Source: Romboutsia hominis
Lineage (GTDB): Bacteria > Bacillota > Clostridia > Peptostreptococcales > Peptostreptococcaceae
Assembly (NCBI RefSeq): GCF_900002575.1
Contig: NZ_LN650648.1
Span: forward strand, 1,899,565 to 1,963,564
DNA length: 64,000 nt
Direction: 5' to 3'
Shown: piece after piece, positions 36,315 through 45,302 of the stretch
How positions within the stretch are numbered: the stretch's first letter is position 1
Layout: each line of letters starts with the position of its first letter
The notes under the pieces: model-generated
What the model was told of the DNA's origin: nothing
What the model saw: only the letters and a program-made list of their open reading frames with translations
Database searches by the model: none
Position numbers and translations under genes: made by a program

Positions 36315-36345
36315 TAAAAAAATACCGATAAAAATTATCGGTATT
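36315..36345 (-). terminator. Terminator after the threonine/serine exporter genes
   Basis: AATACCGATAA pairs with TTATCGGTATT around TTT, followed by TTTTTTTAT on the minus strand, 3 bp past the stop. Confidence 0.9.
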
Positions 36346-36347
36346 CT

Positions 36348-36842
36348 TTAAACTATTTCTAAATTATTTTCCCCTGATTTTATACTAGAGTTATTTTTGT
36401 TTTTAGTACTTTTTCCTATAAACTTTCCTAGCTTTATATTTCTAAATATAGTAGATACAAATATTATACCTAATGCTAATGCACCAGATATTGCTAATGT
36501 ATTTACCCCATATTCTATAGCTTTCATATAATCTCCTACTATAAACTGATACATTGTATTATATACTCCATATCCTGGAACCAAAGGAATAAGGCAACAT
36601 ACACTTAATGTTGTAGCTGGTGTTTTATATATTCTTGCACATATTTCGCAGTATATACTAAAGCATATAGCAGATATAAAATATGATATTACATCTGATC
36701 CTATACAATGTAGAGAAAATTTGTATGAAAACCAAGCTATTCCTCCACCTATTCCTGCTACTATTAGTCGCTTTCCTTTTATATTAAATATAATTCCAAA
36801 TCCTATTCCTATAAAAAAAGATGCTATTGATTCTATAATCAT
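36348..36842 (-). CDS. Threonine/serine exporter, small subunit (DUF3815)
   Basis: This 164-residue protein has five membrane helices and corresponds to the C-terminal half of ThrE. The FNIKGKRLIVAGIGGGIAWFSY and CCLIPLVPGYGVYNTMY blocks are typical of the DUF3815 half. It begins 1 bp after the larger subunit gene, and the two together make the split exporter found in Firmicutes. Threonine or serine export is family knowledge and not shown here. Confidence 0.9.
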   Translation of the reverse strand: MIIESIASFFIGIGFGIIFNIKGKRLIVAGIGGGIAWFSYKFSLHCIGSDVISYFISAICFSIYCEICARIYKTPATTLSVCCLIPLVPGYGVYNTMYQFIVGDYMKAIEYGVNTLAISGALALGIIFVSTIFRNIKLGKFIGKSTKNKNNSSIKSGENNLEIV

Positions 36843-36843
36843 A

Positions 36844-37605
36844 CTACATCCCTCCCATCTGAAGATACATACTTATTACAAATCCTGTGCCAACTGCAAT
36901 AGATACACCTATTAATAAAGCTTCTGCGACCTTAGTAAGCCCTGATATTAATTCTCCTTGCATAATATCTCTTATAGAATTTGTAAGTGCAAGGCCTGGA
37001 ACTAAAAGCATTATACTTCCAGCTATTATTTTATCTATCTCATGTATAAAACCAATGTCATACATTAATACAGAAAATATAGCTACTACTCCTCCACATA
37101 AACTATTTATAAAAAATTCATTTAATGATGATTTGCTTAATTTGTTATATATATATTTTATTATTATACCAATTATAAAAGATCCTAAAATAGCATTAAA
37201 ATTACCACCAAACAATAATGTAAACATAGCTGTTGATATACCTGAAAATAATAATACTGTATTATCCTTATACATATCATCGTTACATATTTTTTCTAGT
37301 TCTAGTTCACATTCATCTATGCTTAATTTATCATGATATATCTTTCTCGAAAGAGAATTTATATTATGAACTCTATTTAAATTTACACCTCTTGAGTTAA
37401 TCCTTTTAACTACTGAATATATCTTACCATTAAGAAATATAGAAACCATTACCGCTGTAGGGGTTGCAAATACTTCTACTTCGTCTACATCAAAAGACTG
37501 ACAAATCCTTGATATGGTTTCCTCTACTCTATAAGTTTCTCCTCCACTTTGAAGCATAAGCCTTCCTGCATTAGATGAAAAATCTAAAATTCTATCAATG
37601 TTCAT
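36844..37605 (-). CDS. Threonine/serine exporter, large subunit (DUF1212)
   Basis: This 253-residue protein has an N-terminal cytoplasmic part (MLQSGGETYRVEETISRIC) and five C-terminal membrane helices, as in the DUF1212 half of ThrE. The LLVPGLALTNSIRDIMQGELISGL block is conserved. The frame is open to 37626, but AAGGGGGTG sits just before ATG 37605. The partner gene follows with a 1-bp gap. Confidence 0.9.
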   Translation of the reverse strand: MNIDRILDFSSNAGRLMLQSGGETYRVEETISRICQSFDVDEVEVFATPTAVMVSIFLNGKIYSVVKRINSRGVNLNRVHNINSLSRKIYHDKLSIDECELELEKICNDDMYKDNTVLLFSGISTAMFTLLFGGNFNAILGSFIIGIIIKYIYNKLSKSSLNEFFINSLCGGVVAIFSVLMYDIGFIHEIDKIIAGSIMLLVPGLALTNSIRDIMQGELISGLTKVAEALLIGVSIAVGTGFVISMYLQMGGM

Positions 37606-37760
37606 AGTACACCCCCTTAAATTCACACAGATTCCATTATAGCATAATATTTATTTTTTATATTATGTTTTTGTATATTTATAATAATAAAAATTTTAGA
37701 TAAATTTAGAATTTTTAAATGTAAATACTAAAGCAATATACGTTAATTTATGTTTTAAAT

Positions 37761-37805
37761 AAAAAAATAAACTATAAAAATTAAATTATATAACTTTTAT
37801 AGTTT
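37761..37805 (-). terminator. Terminator after degV
   Basis: AAACTATAAAA pairs with TTTTATAGTTT, with a loop of about 15 bases, and TATTTTTTTAT follows on the minus strand, 11 bp past the stop. Confidence 0.8.
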
Positions 37806-37815
37806 ATCTTCATTA

Positions 37816-38664
37816 TTATATATCACAACATGCAATTCCAAGCACTCCAGGTCCTGTATGTGCACATATGCAGCTTCCTATATTTACAACAACAATGTCT
37901 TTTACATTTAAATTTTCACATAAATTATTTTTTAATATTTTTAAATCTCCTTCATTATCTCCATAACCAATTATTATAGTCTTATTAGTTAAATCTTCAC
38001 CTTGTTGTTCTTTTATAATTTCTACTATATTGTTTATTACTTGTTTTTTACCTCTCGCTTGTGAAAAATGTTTAACTAATCCTTCATCTAAGCGAAGTAT
38101 TGGCTTTATATTTAACATATTTCCTATTGTAGCCTTAGCTAAAGACATTCTACCACCCTTTTGCAAATACTCTAGCGTTTCTACTGTAAATAAAACAGAT
38201 AAGTTATTTTTTAAATTTGTCAGATGTTTTATTATCTCTTCTATACTTTTGCCTTCTTTAGCTAACTTAGCTGCACTAAGTACTAAGCATGTACTTCCTA
38301 TAGATAATGATAATGTATCAAATGTGTGTATATTTTTGTTTTCTATATCATTTTTAGCCATAACAGCACTTTGATATGTACCAGATGCGTTAGATGATCC
38401 TCCTATATACAAAATCTCTTCATATTTATCTATGTATTTTTCAAATGCATTTTTAAATGACATATACGTAACTTGAGATGTTTTTGGTAAACTTTCATTT
38501 TCCCTTAGCATTTTATAAAATTCATCTTCAGTTAGATCTACTCCATCTATATATTCTCTACCATTAAAAATTATGCTAAGTGGTACTACTTCTATATCAT
38601 ATTTATCAATAAATTCTTTAGGTATATCCGATAAGCTATCACATATTATTTTTATATTATTCAT
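37816..38664 (-). CDS. DegV/FakB-family fatty-acid-binding protein
   Basis: This 282-residue DegV-fold protein binds one fatty acid, and in FakB systems it presents it to a kinase (FakA) for phosphorylation. The N-terminal IICDSLSDIPKEFIDKYDIEVVPL and the TSQVT and GGSSNASGTYQSA blocks line the lipid and phosphate sites. The second domain follows KGGRMSLAKATIGNMLNIKPIL. No fakA is nearby. A consensus-like promoter and a FapR-like palindrome directly upstream connect it to lipid control. Confidence 0.93.
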   Translation of the reverse strand: MNNIKIICDSLSDIPKEFIDKYDIEVVPLSIIFNGREYIDGVDLTEDEFYKMLRENESLPKTSQVTYMSFKNAFEKYIDKYEEILYIGGSSNASGTYQSAVMAKNDIENKNIHTFDTLSLSIGSTCLVLSAAKLAKEGKSIEEIIKHLTNLKNNLSVLFTVETLEYLQKGGRMSLAKATIGNMLNIKPILRLDEGLVKHFSQARGKKQVINNIVEIIKEQQGEDLTNKTIIIGYGDNEGDLKILKNNLCENLNVKDIVVVNIGSCICAHTGPGVLGIACCDI

Positions 38665-38717
38665 TTTTCCTCCAACTTTTTAACTCTTCTTTTATATCTA
38701 AGTTATTACTTTAAGTT

Positions 38718-38734
38718 TTAATACCAGGTATTAA
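38718..38734. promoter_or_regulatory. FapR-like operator upstream of degV
   Basis: TTAATACCAGGTATTAA is a perfect 8-1-8 palindrome close to the FapR box (TTAGTACCTGATACTAA type). It lies from two bases beyond the -10 box over the expected transcription start, where repressor binding would block initiation. Confidence 0.6.
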
Positions 38735-38735
38735 T

Positions 38736-38764
38736 ATCTTAGCATAATAATATTTTTATTTCAA
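38736..38764 (-). promoter_or_regulatory. Sigma-A promoter of degV
   Basis: The -35 box TTGAAA (38759-38764), a 17-bp spacer and the -10 box TAAGAT (38736-38741) with an extended TG element precede the palindrome and the degV leader. Confidence 0.78.
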
Positions 38765-38842
38765 TATTTTAAAGTTAATTTTTTACATATTTTAGATTAT
38801 TTCCAAAATATTCATTAAGTTACATAAAATTTAATTTAACAT

Positions 38843-38882
38843 AAAAAATAGCTTGATACTTTTTAGCATCAAGCTATTTTTT
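38843..38882 (-). terminator. Terminator after recQ
   Basis: AAAAATAGCTTGATGC-type arms (AATAGCTTGAT and ATCAAGCTATT) pair over 11 bp and run into six T on the minus strand. Confidence 0.9.
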
Positions 38883-38892
38883 ATTCAATATT

Positions 38893-41352
38893 TTATATAT
38901 ATTTTTCAAGTATTACAGCTCTGATATTTTCATACTTTATATAATCTGGTAGTGACTTTTTTATTACACTTATCTTATCTTCAGAAAACCTTTCACATGC
39001 ATCTAATATCATTGCTTTATCTTTTTGTTCATACATACTCTCTAAATCTATATTAAAGTTTATGCAATTTCCTTCTTTTATATAATCATATATATATCCT
39101 AAAACTGTAGAAAGAGATGTTTCTATTTCTTCACATACATATTTTATATCATTCCCTTGATTCAATAAATCTAGGGCTATTTCATTATTTTTTCTATTTT
39201 CTCCATCTATTATAAGCTTAAGTCTTTTTTTATCTTCCCACTCTGGTCTTATATTTTTTTCATTTATATATGAATTTACTACATCTAATATACTTTCACC
39301 GTATCTATTTATTTTAACTGGACCCATACCACCTATATCTTTTAATTGTTCTTTAGTAGTTGGATACCTCCCACTTATTTCTTTTAAAGAATTTTTGCTA
39401 ATTACCATATAAGGTATAGTCTTTTCCTTTTTTGCTATATCTTTTCTTAAATCATCTAAAATATTATATAGATTTTTATCTGTAGTAACTTCAAAATATT
39501 CATCTTTAATTTTTGTGTTGTCTTTTTTATTTGTATTATTATCTAATACTTTTTGTTTATCAATATTGTTTCTATTTATATAGGATTCTATTACATCTTT
39601 AAATCTAGAACCATACTTTTCATACTTTACTTCGCCTATACCAGATACACTAAGCATTTCTTCTTTTGATGTAGCATAAATACTTGCCATACCTTTAAGA
39701 GTTGCATCTCCAAATACCATATATGGAGCTATAGATTCTTCTCTTGCTATATTACTTCTTAAGCTTACTAATTCTTCGTATAATTCATTTTCTACATACT
39801 TAGACTTACTTGCTTTAGCTTCTTTTAATTCAACTTTTATTTCCTTTTTTATAACTCTCATTGATTGTTCATTTAATTTTATAGTTGGAAATGTTCCTCT
39901 ATGTCCTAAATTTTCTACTATATCTAAAAATCCATGTGATACTAATGTATTTATAAAGTTTTTTAAATCTTCACTAGAGTACTTTTTCATAAGACCATAA
40001 GTTGATAATTTATCAAATTCTAATTCTAATACTTTTTTATTTTTAGAACCCCTAAGAACATCGACTATCATGGTTATTCCATAGCTTCTTTTCATTCTAG
40101 CAATACAAGATATTACCATCATAGCATCTAGTGTCTTATCTACTACCTCTCCATCATTTAAACAGTTGCTACAGTTATTGCATTCATCTTCCATAGTTTC
40201 TCCAAAATAATCTAGTATACATTTTCTATAGCAATCACTAGTATATATTAAATCTACCATTTGCTGAAGTTTAGTATATTTAGCTATCTTTCTTTGAGGA
40301 TTTTCTATGGACGCTTCCACTAAATATTTTTGCGTATGAACATCTTGTGGAGCAAATAATAATATACACTCACTTTCTTCGCCATCTCTTCCTGCTCTAC
40401 CTATTTCTTGATAGTAGTTTTCTATACTTTGTGGCATATTATAATGAATTACCCATCTTATATTTGGTTTATCTATTCCCATACCAAAAGCATTTGTTGC
40501 TACCATTATCTTAATATCATCATTTATAAACTTTTCTTGATTTTCTTTTCTTGTTTCATTACTAAGACCTGCATGATATTTAGATACTAAATAACCTCTT
40601 TTTAAAAGTCCATCATGTATATTTTCTACTTCTTTTCTAGTTGATGCATATATTATCCCACATTCATTTTCATGATTTTTAACATAATCTAATAAGTATT
40701 TATTTTTAGCAGGGGATTTAATTATATTTATAGATAAATTTTCTCTATCAAACCCTGATATAAATACTTTTGGATTATTTAAATTAAGTACTTCTACTAT
40801 ATCTTTTCTAACTTCATCACTTGCTGTAGCTGTAAAAGCCGTTACTATTGGTCTATTTCTTAAGTTATTTATAAAATATGGTATTTTTTTATAACTTACT
40901 CTAAAATCATGTCCCCATTGTGATACACAGTGTGCCTCATCTATCGCAACTTGACATACAACTTTATCATATATTACTGTTAAAAAATCAGAACTATCTA
41001 ACCTTTCTGGTGCTACATATAATATTTTGCATTTATCATTTTTTATATTGTTAAGTACTTTTTCATATTCACTATTTGAAAGAGAACTATTTATGTACTC
41101 AGCTTCTATTCCCATAACCTTTAGTGTATCTACTTGGTCTTTCATAAGTGATATAAGAGGAGATACAACTATAGTTATTCCCTCTAGTACCATGGCAGGT
41201 ATTTGATAACATATGGATTTACCTCCTCCTGTTGGCATTATAGCAAGAACATCGTTATTATTAATTATAGAATTTATAATATCTTCTTGCCCTTTTCTAA
41301 AGTTTGTATATCCATAATACCTATTTAATATATCTAACGGTGTAATATTCAT
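38893..41352 (-). CDS. recQ: ATP-dependent DNA helicase RecQ (long form, two HRDC domains)
   Basis: This 819-residue RecQ unwinds 3'-5' in recombination and fork repair. Walker A MPTGGGKS lies near residue 40, the DEAH box (IDEAHCVSQWGHDFR) near 137, and motif VI is QEIGRAGRDG. The Zn-binding Cys set (CYRKCILDYFG to CNNCSNC) and a winged-helix RQC region follow. Two HRDC domains stand in tandem (about 522-592 and 626-697). The final 100 residues hold a further HTH-like region (EIALDLLNQGNDIKYVCEEI). Most RecQ proteins have one HRDC and about 600 residues. Confidence 0.95.
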   Translation of the reverse strand: MNITPLDILNRYYGYTNFRKGQEDIINSIINNNDVLAIMPTGGGKSICYQIPAMVLEGITIVVSPLISLMKDQVDTLKVMGIEAEYINSSLSNSEYEKVLNNIKNDKCKILYVAPERLDSSDFLTVIYDKVVCQVAIDEAHCVSQWGHDFRVSYKKIPYFINNLRNRPIVTAFTATASDEVRKDIVEVLNLNNPKVFISGFDRENLSINIIKSPAKNKYLLDYVKNHENECGIIYASTRKEVENIHDGLLKRGYLVSKYHAGLSNETRKENQEKFINDDIKIMVATNAFGMGIDKPNIRWVIHYNMPQSIENYYQEIGRAGRDGEESECILLFAPQDVHTQKYLVEASIENPQRKIAKYTKLQQMVDLIYTSDCYRKCILDYFGETMEDECNNCSNCLNDGEVVDKTLDAMMVISCIARMKRSYGITMIVDVLRGSKNKKVLELEFDKLSTYGLMKKYSSEDLKNFINTLVSHGFLDIVENLGHRGTFPTIKLNEQSMRVIKKEIKVELKEAKASKSKYVENELYEELVSLRSNIAREESIAPYMVFGDATLKGMASIYATSKEEMLSVSGIGEVKYEKYGSRFKDVIESYINRNNIDKQKVLDNNTNKKDNTKIKDEYFEVTTDKNLYNILDDLRKDIAKKEKTIPYMVISKNSLKEISGRYPTTKEQLKDIGGMGPVKINRYGESILDVVNSYINEKNIRPEWEDKKRLKLIIDGENRKNNEIALDLLNQGNDIKYVCEEIETSLSTVLGYIYDYIKEGNCINFNIDLESMYEQKDKAMILDACERFSEDKISVIKKSLPDYIKYENIRAVILEKYI

Positions 41353-41607
41353 TTATAACCCTCCTAACTGCATAATATATCCTTTGGAGTATTTAGATCT
41401 TAATTAATTTTAATTCTATTAATTTACTTTATCTTACCACAAGATTTTAATTTTAACTATTTAGTAACTACAAAATTTATATATTTAATATCTATATATA
41501 ATTTAACTTCATTATAGAAAAAGCTTATATTATGTATTTAAAATTTTCAATATTCATATTATTAAGTAGTAATAATATATTAAATTCTCTTAATACTGGA
41601 GGAATTT

Positions 41608-42012
41608 ATGTTAAAAGAAACCGAATATCTTTCTAAAGAAAAATATAATCTACTAAAAAAATATAACCTTCAATTAAATGATGATTTATATTGGGAATCA
41701 AACCATAAGAAATACCCTAAAGTTAAATTTTTTTCCAATAAGTTTGCTAAAAATCACTCAACTCTAGCTTTATTATTTTATATACACAAGTTATGTTATG
41801 CTAAAATAAAGTATTTTGAAAAAAATTTCAATAAATATATACCTTATAAATATGACTACAAAAAAGGATTTATAGAGTGTGAGCTATTTGATATGGAGTT
41901 TATGTTGCATATTCCTAGTAATGTAATTATTGATATTAGAAACTTACAAGAAATTAAAAATATAGATGAGTTTCATGATTTTTGTAGATACCTAGAAAGC
42001 TATGAATTATAA
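41608..42012 (+). CDS. Uncharacterised 134-residue protein
   Basis: This is a Lys/Tyr/Phe-rich protein with no recognised domain. The N-terminal half is helical and basic (SKEKYNLLKKYNLQ, SNKFAKNHSTLALLFYIHKLCYAK). The second half reads as strands (YKYDYKKGFIECELFDMEFMLHIPSNVIIDIRN). The ribosome binding site (GGAGGA) is good. It is flanked by recQ, divergent, and by a shared terminator. Predicted soluble. I assign no function. Confidence 0.7.
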   Translation: MLKETEYLSKEKYNLLKKYNLQLNDDLYWESNHKKYPKVKFFSNKFAKNHSTLALLFYIHKLCYAKIKYFEKNFNKYIPYKYDYKKGFIECELFDMEFMLHIPSNVIIDIRNLQEIKNIDEFHDFCRYLESYEL

Positions 42013-42037
42013 TTAAAATTAATGATTTTAACTAAAA

Positions 42038-42063
42038 AAGTGCCTTTTAATTAAAAGGCACTT
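42038..42063. terminator. Bidirectional terminator (perfect palindrome)
   Basis: A 26-bp perfect palindrome (AAGTGCCTTTTAA and its complement) between convergent genes, with A tract before and T-rich sequence after. Confidence 0.85.
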
Positions 42064-42077
42064 AAATTTATTCAATA

Positions 42078-43508
42078 TTACATACTCTTTGTTTTTCTTA
42101 TTTCAGTATTGTTCCAACACTGAACATTTTCAAGTCCTTTTATATTTGATGCATCAAATACTGGACTTTTAATTCCATTTTTCTTTTGATTAGTATAATC
42201 TTCAAGTGCTATAAAAGCATATTTTCCTAAAAGAGCTATTGCTATTAAGTTTATTATAGCCATAAGGGCCATAAATACATCTGCTAAATTCCAAACTACA
42301 TCTACTTGAACTACTGAACCAAATAAAACCATACATACAACTAACACTCTAAATATATTTAAAACAGTTTTATTGCTATTCATAAACTCTATATTTGATT
42401 CTCCATAGTAATAGTTACCTACTATTGAACTAAAAGCAAATAAGAATATACATAAAGCTATAAATATATGTGCAAAACTTCCTATATGAGAAGATAGTGC
42501 TGCTTGAGTTAACTCTATTCCACTTAATCCACTAGTTGAGTATCCTGGATATAAAAGTACTATAAATGCTGTACATGTACAAATTAAGATAGTATCTGTA
42601 AATACTCCAAGTGTTTGTATTAATCCTTGTTTAACAGGATGTGATGTATCTGCAGTTGCTGCTGCATTTGGTGCACTACCCATACCAGCTTCATTTGAGA
42701 ATAGTCCTCTTTTTACTCCAGTAAGTATTATTCCTGCTGTCGTACCTACTGACATTTCTCTAAAATTAAAGGCATTTTCAACTATAAGCTTAAGTACATT
42801 TGGTATTTCACCTATATTTATTACAACTACAAATAATGCTACTAATATATAAAGTCCTGCAAATATTGGAACTATTATCTCAGATACTTTAGCTATTCTA
42901 TGAACTCCTCCAAATATAACTATTGCTGTAAGTATTGTAATTATTATCCCTATAGTTAATCTATCAATTCCAAATGCTGAATTAAATGCAAGTGAAACTG
43001 TATTAGCTTGAACAGCATTAAATACAAATCCAAAACATATAGTTATTAGAATAGAGAATAATATTCCCATCCATTTTTTGTTTAGCCCTTGTTCTATATA
43101 ATAAGCAGGTCCACCTCTAAATCCATCTTTGTCTTTTATCTTAAATATCTGTGCTAATGTACTTTCAACAAAACTTGATGCAGAACCTATTAATGCTGTT
43201 ATCCACATCCAAAATATAGCACCAGGTCCTCCAACTACAACAGCCATAGCAATCCCTGCAATGTTACCTGTTCCAACTCTAGATGAAGTACTTATACAAA
43301 ATGCTTGAAACGACGATACCTGTCCTTCTTTTTTATTTTCCTTAGATGCACCTTCTCCTAAAAGCTTAAACATTTCTTTAAAATATCTAAATTGTACAAA
43401 CTTAGTCTTAACACTAAAGTAAATTCCAAGTGTTACTAACATAGCTATTAATATATATGTCCATATAAAATCGTTAATGCTTAATATTAAGCTATTTAAA
43501 TTTTCCAA
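42078..43508 (-). CDS. Alanine/glycine:sodium symporter (AGCS family)
   Basis: This 476-residue protein has about 11 helices and belongs to the AGCS family that imports alanine or glycine with Na+. Diagnostic blocks are GNIAGIAMAVVVGGPGAIFWMWITAL, GGPAYYIEQGLNKKW and GLFSNEAGMGSAPNAAATADTSHPVKQG. The frame begins at TTG 43514, but AGGAGG is best spaced for the second TTG at 43508. It is preceded by a 400-bp gene-free region and the trxB terminator. Confidence 0.94.
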   Translation of the reverse strand: MENLNSLILSINDFIWTYILIAMLVTLGIYFSVKTKFVQFRYFKEMFKLLGEGASKENKKEGQVSSFQAFCISTSSRVGTGNIAGIAMAVVVGGPGAIFWMWITALIGSASSFVESTLAQIFKIKDKDGFRGGPAYYIEQGLNKKWMGILFSILITICFGFVFNAVQANTVSLAFNSAFGIDRLTIGIIITILTAIVIFGGVHRIAKVSEIIVPIFAGLYILVALFVVVINIGEIPNVLKLIVENAFNFREMSVGTTAGIILTGVKRGLFSNEAGMGSAPNAAATADTSHPVKQGLIQTLGVFTDTILICTCTAFIVLLYPGYSTSGLSGIELTQAALSSHIGSFAHIFIALCIFLFAFSSIVGNYYYGESNIEFMNSNKTVLNIFRVLVVCMVLFGSVVQVDVVWNLADVFMALMAIINLIAIALLGKYAFIALEDYTNQKKNGIKSPVFDASNIKGLENVQCWNNTEIRKTKSM

Positions 43509-43514
43509 TTTCAA

Positions 43515-43917
43515 TCCCTCCTAAATTAATTATAAATACTTTTATATAATTGCCCTTTTTAAAAATATTATTATATATTTCAAAAATTACTGGCTAATAA
43601 ATATTTTTGAATTAATATTTCTTTTTTATTCATTATAACTATATTTTCAATACTTTTCAAGTCATTTTTTGCATAATTAATTTTTCCATTTGCAAATTTC
43701 TAATTTTACAATAAATTCAATTTAACTTAAACCATTGATTTTAGTTATTTTACTAACTTTTCTAAGTGTCTTTTAATTTTATTTTATTATGTTAATTTAT
43801 TTTATAGGTAAGTTATTAATATAATTATTAACTTATCTCTTTATTAATATTAGCTTGTATCATATCTACATTTATTGTAAAAGTGTTTTTTATAACAGAT
43901 GTATTGAAATATGGCAT
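43515..43917. other. Gene-free upstream region of the AGCS symporter
   Basis: About 400 bp of AT-rich DNA with no open frame. I looked for riboswitch or T-box motifs and saw none. The ribosome binding site AGGAGG adjoins the start, and the promoter must lie here. Confidence 0.5.
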
Positions 43918-43956
43918 AAAAAAAGCACTTAGATTTTAATCTAAGTGCTTTTTTTA
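43918..43956 (-). terminator. Terminator after trxB
   Basis: AAAAGCACTTAGATT pairs with AATCTAAGTGCTTTT around TT, with seven A before and seven T after. It ends directly at the stop codon. Confidence 0.92.
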
Positions 43957-44850
43957 TTAATTATTCTTTTTTTGTTCTATTTTTAATTTATCTAAATAAG
44001 CTACTGCATTTAATGCTGCTATTTGACCTTGACCAGCTGACTTTATATAAGAATATGGTTTACCAACACAGTCTCCTGCTGCAAAGCATCCATTTATACT
44101 TGTGTTCATATTAATATCAACCTTAATATGTGGTCCTTCTGTCTCTATTCCTGGCACTAATGATTTAGGCGAAGCACTATCTTTTATTACAAATACTCCA
44201 TCTACGTCTATTTCTTGTTGTTTTAATTCTACTTTATTTACTAAATTTTCTCCATGGATTTGAACAGGTCTGTCATTTATAACTTCTATAGAACTATCTA
44301 AACCATCTGAAGATCTCATAAGACCTTCTCTTTTATACATAGGTATAAAGTAAGTCTTTGATGCTATTTCACTTAAGAAGTTAGCTTCTTCTTCAGACTC
44401 TTTATTATAACCTATTATAGCTACTTTTTTATCTCTATATAAAGGAGCATCACATGTTGCACAATACCCTACACCTTTACCTAGAAATTCTTCTTCACCT
44501 TTTATTGGCTTACCATACTCTACACCTGTTGCAAGTATAACTGTAGTAGCTTCAAACATTTCATCCCCTGACATTAAAGCAAAGTAATCTCCCATAGCAT
44601 ATACGTTATTTATTTTTTTATCTACTATTTCAATATCCATGCTTTCTATATGTGCTTTAAATTTATCTCTTAAATCTTCTCCACTTATATCATAAAATCC
44701 TAGATAATTCTCTATTGATGGAGCTTTTACTAATTTATTACTTAAATTATCATTTCCAAATACTATTATATTTTTATTTCTTATTTTTGCATTTATTGCA
44801 GCAGAAAGTCCTGCTGGTCCACTTCCAATTATTGCCATATCATATCTCAT
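43957..44850 (-). CDS. Thioredoxin reductase-like flavoprotein lacking NADPH motifs
   Basis: This 297-residue flavoprotein is paired with thioredoxin. The FAD site GSGPAGLSAAINA opens the protein, the redox centre is CATCD, and NGCFAAGDCVGKPYSYIKSAGQGQIAA closes the FAD domain. The central domain lacks the usual NADPH signatures. Where GGGDSA is expected it reads GYNKES, and where HRRxxFR is expected it reads MYKREGLMRS. This matches the clostridial class of pyridine-nucleotide-independent reductases that take electrons from ferredoxin. The frame is open to 44859, but the ribosome binding site AGGTGG places the start at ATG 44850. Confidence 0.88.
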   Translation of the reverse strand: MRYDMAIIGSGPAGLSAAINAKIRNKNIIVFGNDNLSNKLVKAPSIENYLGFYDISGEDLRDKFKAHIESMDIEIVDKKINNVYAMGDYFALMSGDEMFEATTVILATGVEYGKPIKGEEEFLGKGVGYCATCDAPLYRDKKVAIIGYNKESEEEANFLSEIASKTYFIPMYKREGLMRSSDGLDSSIEVINDRPVQIHGENLVNKVELKQQEIDVDGVFVIKDSASPKSLVPGIETEGPHIKVDINMNTSINGCFAAGDCVGKPYSYIKSAGQGQIAALNAVAYLDKLKIEQKKNN

Positions 44851-44867
44851 ATTAACCACCTATCATT

Positions 44868-45182
44868 TTATAAATGTGACTTAACTTTTGATTTAATTGC
44901 TTCTTTTGGCATAAATCCTACTAATGATTCTACTGGTTTTCCATCTTTAAATATCATCATTGTTGGTACAGTAGATATATTAAATTTTTGAGCTATTTCT
45001 AAGCTTTGATCTATATCAACTTTTATAAATTTTGCATCATCCATTTCATTTCCTAATGATTCAAATACTGGTGCTAACATTTTACAAGGTCCACACCAAG
45101 TTGCAAAGAAATCTACTACAACTACCCCTTTACTTTCTTCTACTTCCCCTTTAAATTGTGATGTTTTTATTATTTTAGCCAT
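44868..45182 (-). CDS. trxA: Thioredoxin
   Basis: This 104-residue thioredoxin has the WCGPC active site preceded by VVDFFATWC and the cis-proline block TVPTMMIF. It lies 17 bp upstream of its reductase-like partner in one operon. The reductase lacks pyridine-nucleotide motifs, so the electron source for this thioredoxin is probably not NADPH. Confidence 0.97.
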   Translation of the reverse strand: MAKIIKTSQFKGEVEESKGVVVVDFFATWCGPCKMLAPVFESLGNEMDDAKFIKVDIDQSLEIAQKFNISTVPTMMIFKDGKPVESLVGFMPKEAIKSKVKSHL

Positions 45183-45302
45183 TTTCTTACCTCCTAAATA
45201 CTCTCTTATCTATAATATGAATTATATTACAATATAGTTATTATTTGTAACATTAATTTATATTATTTATATACCCCCTATATATATCACTAAACAATTT
45301 GT

